Positions 60,929 through 64,000 of a stretch of 64,000 nucleotides of DNA are shown in pieces (position 1 is the first letter of the stretch; each line of letters opens with the position of its first letter). This DNA comes from Lachnospiraceae bacterium (GTDB lineage: Bacteria; Bacillota; Clostridia; Lachnospirales; Lachnospiraceae). The translations under genes were made by a program, and so were the position numbers. The DNA is taken from the NCBI GenBank assembly GCA_017615545.1, contig JAFZZY010000047.1, positions 1 through 64,000 on the forward strand, in the 5' to 3' direction. Under the pieces are notes generated by a model, which was given only the letters and a program-made list of their open reading frames with translations, was not told the origin of the DNA and did not search any database.

Positions 60929-61780
60929 CTATGCATCCAGCCCCTTCTTTTTGAGGGCTGCGCGGATCGTGTGCATGGCCAAAACGCTGGTCGTAACGGA
61001 GCCCACGCCGCCGGGAACCGGAGTCGCTGCCTTCGCGATATCTTTGATCTCTTCGAAGTCAACATCGCCACATAATTTGCCGTTCTCATCCACGTTGATG
61101 CCGACATCGATCACGGTCGCATCATTGCCCAGATAAGCGCTTCCGACCATCTTTGCCCGGCCGGCTGCAGCGATCACGATATCGCAATTTCGACAGATCG
61201 CTTCGGCGTTCTGCGTCTTCGTGTGGCAGACGGTCACGGTCGCATTCTTATGCATCAGGAGCATAGCGAGCGGACGTCCTACAACGAGGCTGCGGCCGAT
61301 CACGGCCACTCTCTTACCGGAAACGTTGATACCCTCCTGATCCAACAGTTCGATCACGGCCTGTGCGGTACAAGGCGCATAACCCGTGTTGTCGCCCATG
61401 AAGACTTTTGCCATGTTGGTCGGGCAAATGCCGTCCATGTCCTTTTCGGGATCGATCTTATTCACGATCTTTGCCTCGTCCAGGTGCTTCGGCAGCGGAC
61501 GAAGAAGCAGGATGCCATCCACGTCGTCATCGTTGTTGATGAAGTCGAAGGACTGCTCAAACTCCTCCATGGTGATGTTCTCCGGGAACTCGTAGCAACT
61601 GCAGCGAAGGCCCGTCTTCTCCATGCGGCTCTTCGCTCCGCGCTCGTAAGCGATATCGTCCGGCTTCTCTCCCACGCGGATGATCGCCAGATGCGGCTGG
61701 TAGCCTTCCAGGTGCATGAGTTTCAACTGCATTTTGTCATACATTGCCTGCACCGTCGGTGCGCCTTTCAAAATGTCCAT
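60929..61780 (-). CDS. folD: Methylenetetrahydrofolate dehydrogenase/cyclohydrolase
   Basis: A 283-aa bifunctional enzyme of one-carbon metabolism (5,10-methylene-THF to 10-formyl-THF). Motifs: catalytic Lys in YERGAKSRMEKTG, DDVDGILLLRPLPKHLDEA, KDMDGICPTNMAK, APCTAQAVIELLD and the NADP site VAVIGRSLVVGRPLAMLLM, with GSVTTSVLAMHT near the end. The usual GPVGPMT-type motif is replaced by PVPGGVGSVTT, which is the common form. An upstream in-frame stretch is open, but GAGG spacing supports one of two adjacent ATGs at 61780 or 61783. Confidence 0.95.
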   Translation of the reverse strand: MDILKGAPTVQAMYDKMQLKLMHLEGYQPHLAIIRVGEKPDDIAYERGAKSRMEKTGLRCSCYEFPENITMEEFEQSFDFINNDDDVDGILLLRPLPKHLDEAKIVNKIDPEKDMDGICPTNMAKVFMGDNTGYAPCTAQAVIELLDQEGINVSGKRVAVIGRSLVVGRPLAMLLMHKNATVTVCHTKTQNAEAICRNCDIVIAAAGRAKMVGSAYLGNDATVIDVGINVDENGKLCGDVDFEEIKDIAKAATPVPGGVGSVTTSVLAMHTIRAALKKKGLDA

Positions 61781-61840
61781 CATATACCTCACAATTCGTT
61801 GAAAAACAGTGCAAAACCGTTTATGGGAATTCTCAACGAC

Positions 61841-61870
61841 GGCGCACCCCCGCAAAAGCAGGCGTACGCC
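61841..61870 (-). terminator. Possible terminator of the xylanase gene
   Basis: GGCGTAC... and ...GTGCGCC pair (one wobble) around a CCTGC/GCGGG stem with a TTTT loop. The tail is not T-rich, so it may be a weak terminator or leader hairpin of folD. Confidence 0.4.
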
Positions 61871-61892
61871 GACGAAAAGATATGTTTAAATG

Positions 61893-63803
61893 TTATTTCT
61901 TAAGGATGACTTCGCCGTAGCCTTCGGTCGTCTGATAAGAACTGTCGGAAGGATCGTTGAACTTCGCAACGCTCTCACGGCTTGAGCCAAGGTTGGTATC
62001 GTTGATCTGCGCATCAAAACCGCAAACCAGACCTTCCTTCGCTTCCACTACCCACGGGATAGCTGCCTCAATATAGTAACCGCCGCCGGCAGTGATCGCC
62101 TTACCGATAAAGCCGGTCTTCAAAGCATCATTGACCGTGTTATCGCCGATGGTGACCTTACCCTTGTAGTTCACGCGGTACTGTCCGTCGTCCTCTTCAT
62201 AATAAGCGGTGCGCTTATTGTTCTGATCCAGGAACAGTTCCACGGAATCCTGCTCCCAGGCATTGCTGTTGCGGTCAGTGAGATACGAGTCCTTAACGTT
62301 TACAAATACGTACAGGTAATCTTCATCCCACATCAGCTTCATGGTTCCGGTCGCTCCGTTCCAAGCGGTGAGCATCGTGTTGATCTGGAATTCTTCACAG
62401 TTATCCCAAAGTGCCTCGGGAGAACCGTCGATCTTCGGGGTTCCGTAAGTTGCGGTCGCGCGTGTGCGGTTGTCGCCATAGCCTACTGCGTGGAGTTCCA
62501 GATACTTATCCGGATCCAGGACTGCGTAAACAGCTTCCTTCGGAGTGTTGTCTTTATTGAACAGGCACGGGAACTTCTCTTTACGCCAGCTGAAGTTATC
62601 CTGCATGCCCCAGAAGGTTACGCGGGCAATGCGGTCCGAATGCTCTTTATACAGTTTGAACAGTTTAGCATAGAATACAGCCTGCTCGATCTCCTGCTTC
62701 TTCGTCAAGGCAGATTTACCATTGGCTGCTTCTACGGTAACATCGAGTTCGGTCATGGAGATCTCGATATCCGGAATGCTTTCAAACAACTCGATGGAAT
62801 ACTGAACGCTACCGATGGAAGTTCCGCTCTGATAGTGCGCCTGCATACCGATACCGTCGATCGGGATACCGCGCTTCTTGAAATCGCTTACCATCGCATA
62901 AACGATGTCGGCCTTATTCTTCTCGTTGAGGTTGTAATCGTTGTAGTAAAGCTTGCAGGTAGGATCTGCTTCTCTTGCGAACTGGAATGCCATCTCGAGG
63001 TAGTCCGGTCCGATGGAGTTGTACCACTGTGACTTACGAAGGCACTTCGTCCAGTCGCCGTCGGCCGGAAGCTTCGCGCCGTCAGCGATCGCCTCGTTGA
63101 CAACGTCCCAGGAAATGAGCTGACCCTTGTAGTGGCCTGCTACGTTGTAGATGTGGTTCTTCAGCTGCTCGATGGCTTCTTCACGGGTCTTCGCATAGCC
63201 GAGGAAGTTACCGGACTGCTGATGCCAGCAAAGGTTATGACCTACGACCAGGATGTTATTGTCCGCCAGTTTCTTTACCATAGCGTCGGTACCGGCGAAG
63301 TTGAACGTACCCTCGGAAGGCTGCATGTACTGCGGCTTCATGTCATTCTCGGGAGTCATAACATTGAAATGCTCTTTTGTCAGTTCAAAACCGGCGCCAT
63401 TCGATGTCGAATAAGCATAGATGGTACCGATCAGGAACATGTCTGCGTACGTATCCTTCAGGGATTTGTACTCGATAAAATCAGCCGTGTTGATCTCAGG
63501 CTCGGTGGGAGCTTCGGTCGTCGGCTCTGCCGTCGTGGGAGCCTCAGTGGTCGGAGCCGCCGTGGTCTCAGGAGCCTTCGTCGTCGGAGCCTCGGTGGAC
63601 GGAGCTGCTGTCGTAGCTTCCGTAGCCGGTGCTGCCGTCGCGTCATCGCTAGGCTTCTGCTGTCCGGACGTAGCCTCAGCAGTCGTTTCATCGGCCGGTG
63701 TGGTCTGGTCATCTTTCTTACCGCAGGCGATCAGGCTAAAGCACAGTGCCATGCAGAGAAGGAGTGACAACCAGCGTTTTACAGTTGCTTGATGTTTCTT
63801 CAT
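61893..63803 (-). CDS. Endo-1,4-beta-xylanase lipoprotein (GH10 with CBM9)
   Basis: A 636-aa secreted lipoprotein: lipobox IAC (Cys at about 27), then an Ala/Thr/Pro/Glu-rich linker (about 33-102). The GH10 barrel has GTIYAYSTSN, VVGHNLCWHQQSG, acid/base Glu in SWDVVNEAI (about 234), IGMQAHYQ and nucleophile Glu in ISMTELDVT (about 352), ending VTFWGMQDNFSWR. A CBM9-like beta domain follows (about 455-636, MLTAWNGATGTMKLMWDEDY). It cleaves internal bonds of xylan at the cell surface. AAAGGAG precedes the ATG. Confidence 0.96.
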   Translation of the reverse strand: MKKHQATVKRWLSLLLCMALCFSLIACGKKDDQTTPADETTAEATSGQQKPSDDATAAPATEATTAAPSTEAPTTKAPETTAAPTTEAPTTAEPTTEAPTEPEINTADFIEYKSLKDTYADMFLIGTIYAYSTSNGAGFELTKEHFNVMTPENDMKPQYMQPSEGTFNFAGTDAMVKKLADNNILVVGHNLCWHQQSGNFLGYAKTREEAIEQLKNHIYNVAGHYKGQLISWDVVNEAIADGAKLPADGDWTKCLRKSQWYNSIGPDYLEMAFQFAREADPTCKLYYNDYNLNEKNKADIVYAMVSDFKKRGIPIDGIGMQAHYQSGTSIGSVQYSIELFESIPDIEISMTELDVTVEAANGKSALTKKQEIEQAVFYAKLFKLYKEHSDRIARVTFWGMQDNFSWRKEKFPCLFNKDNTPKEAVYAVLDPDKYLELHAVGYGDNRTRATATYGTPKIDGSPEALWDNCEEFQINTMLTAWNGATGTMKLMWDEDYLYVFVNVKDSYLTDRNSNAWEQDSVELFLDQNNKRTAYYEEDDGQYRVNYKGKVTIGDNTVNDALKTGFIGKAITAGGGYYIEAAIPWVVEAKEGLVCGFDAQINDTNLGSSRESVAKFNDPSDSSYQTTEGYGEVILKK

Positions 63804-63915
63804 AACATTTCTCCTTTATACTTCAATCCCTCCTGAAGATTGAGGGACCGATTTTCGATCTTCAACTGCAAAATAGATTTATACCATTTTAACAGCGAAA
63901 CAGAACACGAAATTA

Positions 63916-63921
63916 ATTATA
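63916..63921 (-). promoter_or_regulatory. Possible -10 box of the xylanase promoter
   Basis: TATAAT on the minus strand with TG two bases upstream, 112 bp before the xylanase start, within A/T-rich DNA. No good -35 at 17 bp. The rest of 63804-64000 shows no other feature I can support. Confidence 0.4.
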
Positions 63922-64000
63922 TACATTTTCGCGAAAAAAATCTATCCAAAACTGAGCAAACTTTTCTCAAATAATGTCATGAACAACCTACCAACGTCGC

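Overview
The window looks like chromosome from a fermentative, plant-fibre-degrading member of the Bacillota, most likely a Lachnospiraceae-type gut or rumen Clostridium relative. This is inferred from PolC-type DNA polymerase, ScpA/ScpB, the DXP isoprenoid genes, strong AGGAGG-type ribosome sites, several TTG starts, lipoproteins with long Thr/Glu/Ala/Pro linkers, a GH10 xylanase, a domain-swapped GH3 glucosidase of the Butyrivibrio/Ruminococcus type, and ATP-dependent PEP carboxykinase. Forty of the 42 protein genes I support lie on the minus strand, so the window probably sits on one replichore with the minus strand leading. No rRNA, tRNA, CRISPR array, prophage or transposase gene was seen.

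Layout. Positions 1-617 are a tandem array of a 62-bp unit, followed by strongly folded gene-free DNA (618-1109). Then, read on the minus strand: metY with a possible tiny leader ORF, a lipoprotein, ridA and a CotH-like lipoprotein (1172-6529); pnp and rpsO with structured leaders (6617-9203); a lacI-GH130-GH3 sugar operon (9372-14272); and an LTA-synthase-like gene (14479-16809) divergent from the undecaprenyl-phosphate flippase candidate popT (plus strand). A metallophosphoesterase-scpA-scpB operon (17929-20392) diverges from htpG, with a CIRCE heat-shock operator between the two promoters.

The most unusual cluster is 23500-28668, four tightly coupled genes: an unknown 396-aa protein, a MoxR-like AAA+ ATPase with a coiled-coil N-terminus, a VWA-like protein, and a TelA/KlaA-family protein. 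I read it as an incompletely described AAA+/VWA/TelA stress module. It is driven from a promoter that lies partly inside a REP-like palindrome. Next come mgsA, polC and the conserved ispG-rseP-dxr-cdsA-uppS-frr-pyrH block (28751-40332), which links UMP phosphorylation, ribosome recycling, isoprenoid and phospholipid synthesis and regulated proteolysis.

The last third holds a peptide/nickel-type ABC transporter without a binding protein (40411-43690), degV, a lipoprotein, and a 2042-aa secreted protein built from Cys-rich 77-aa repeats, a BACON-like domain and about 12 Listeria-Bacteroides repeats. After these comes a dacF-deoBC-cdd-sulfatase operon (52577-59020), in which phosphopentomutase and deoxyribose-phosphate aldolase are fused into one polypeptide catalysing consecutive steps of deoxynucleoside breakdown. 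The window ends with pckA, folD and a GH10-CBM9 xylanase lipoprotein.

Assignments rest on reading conserved motifs and gene order; no database search was run. Promoters, terminators and RNA folds were found by eye.
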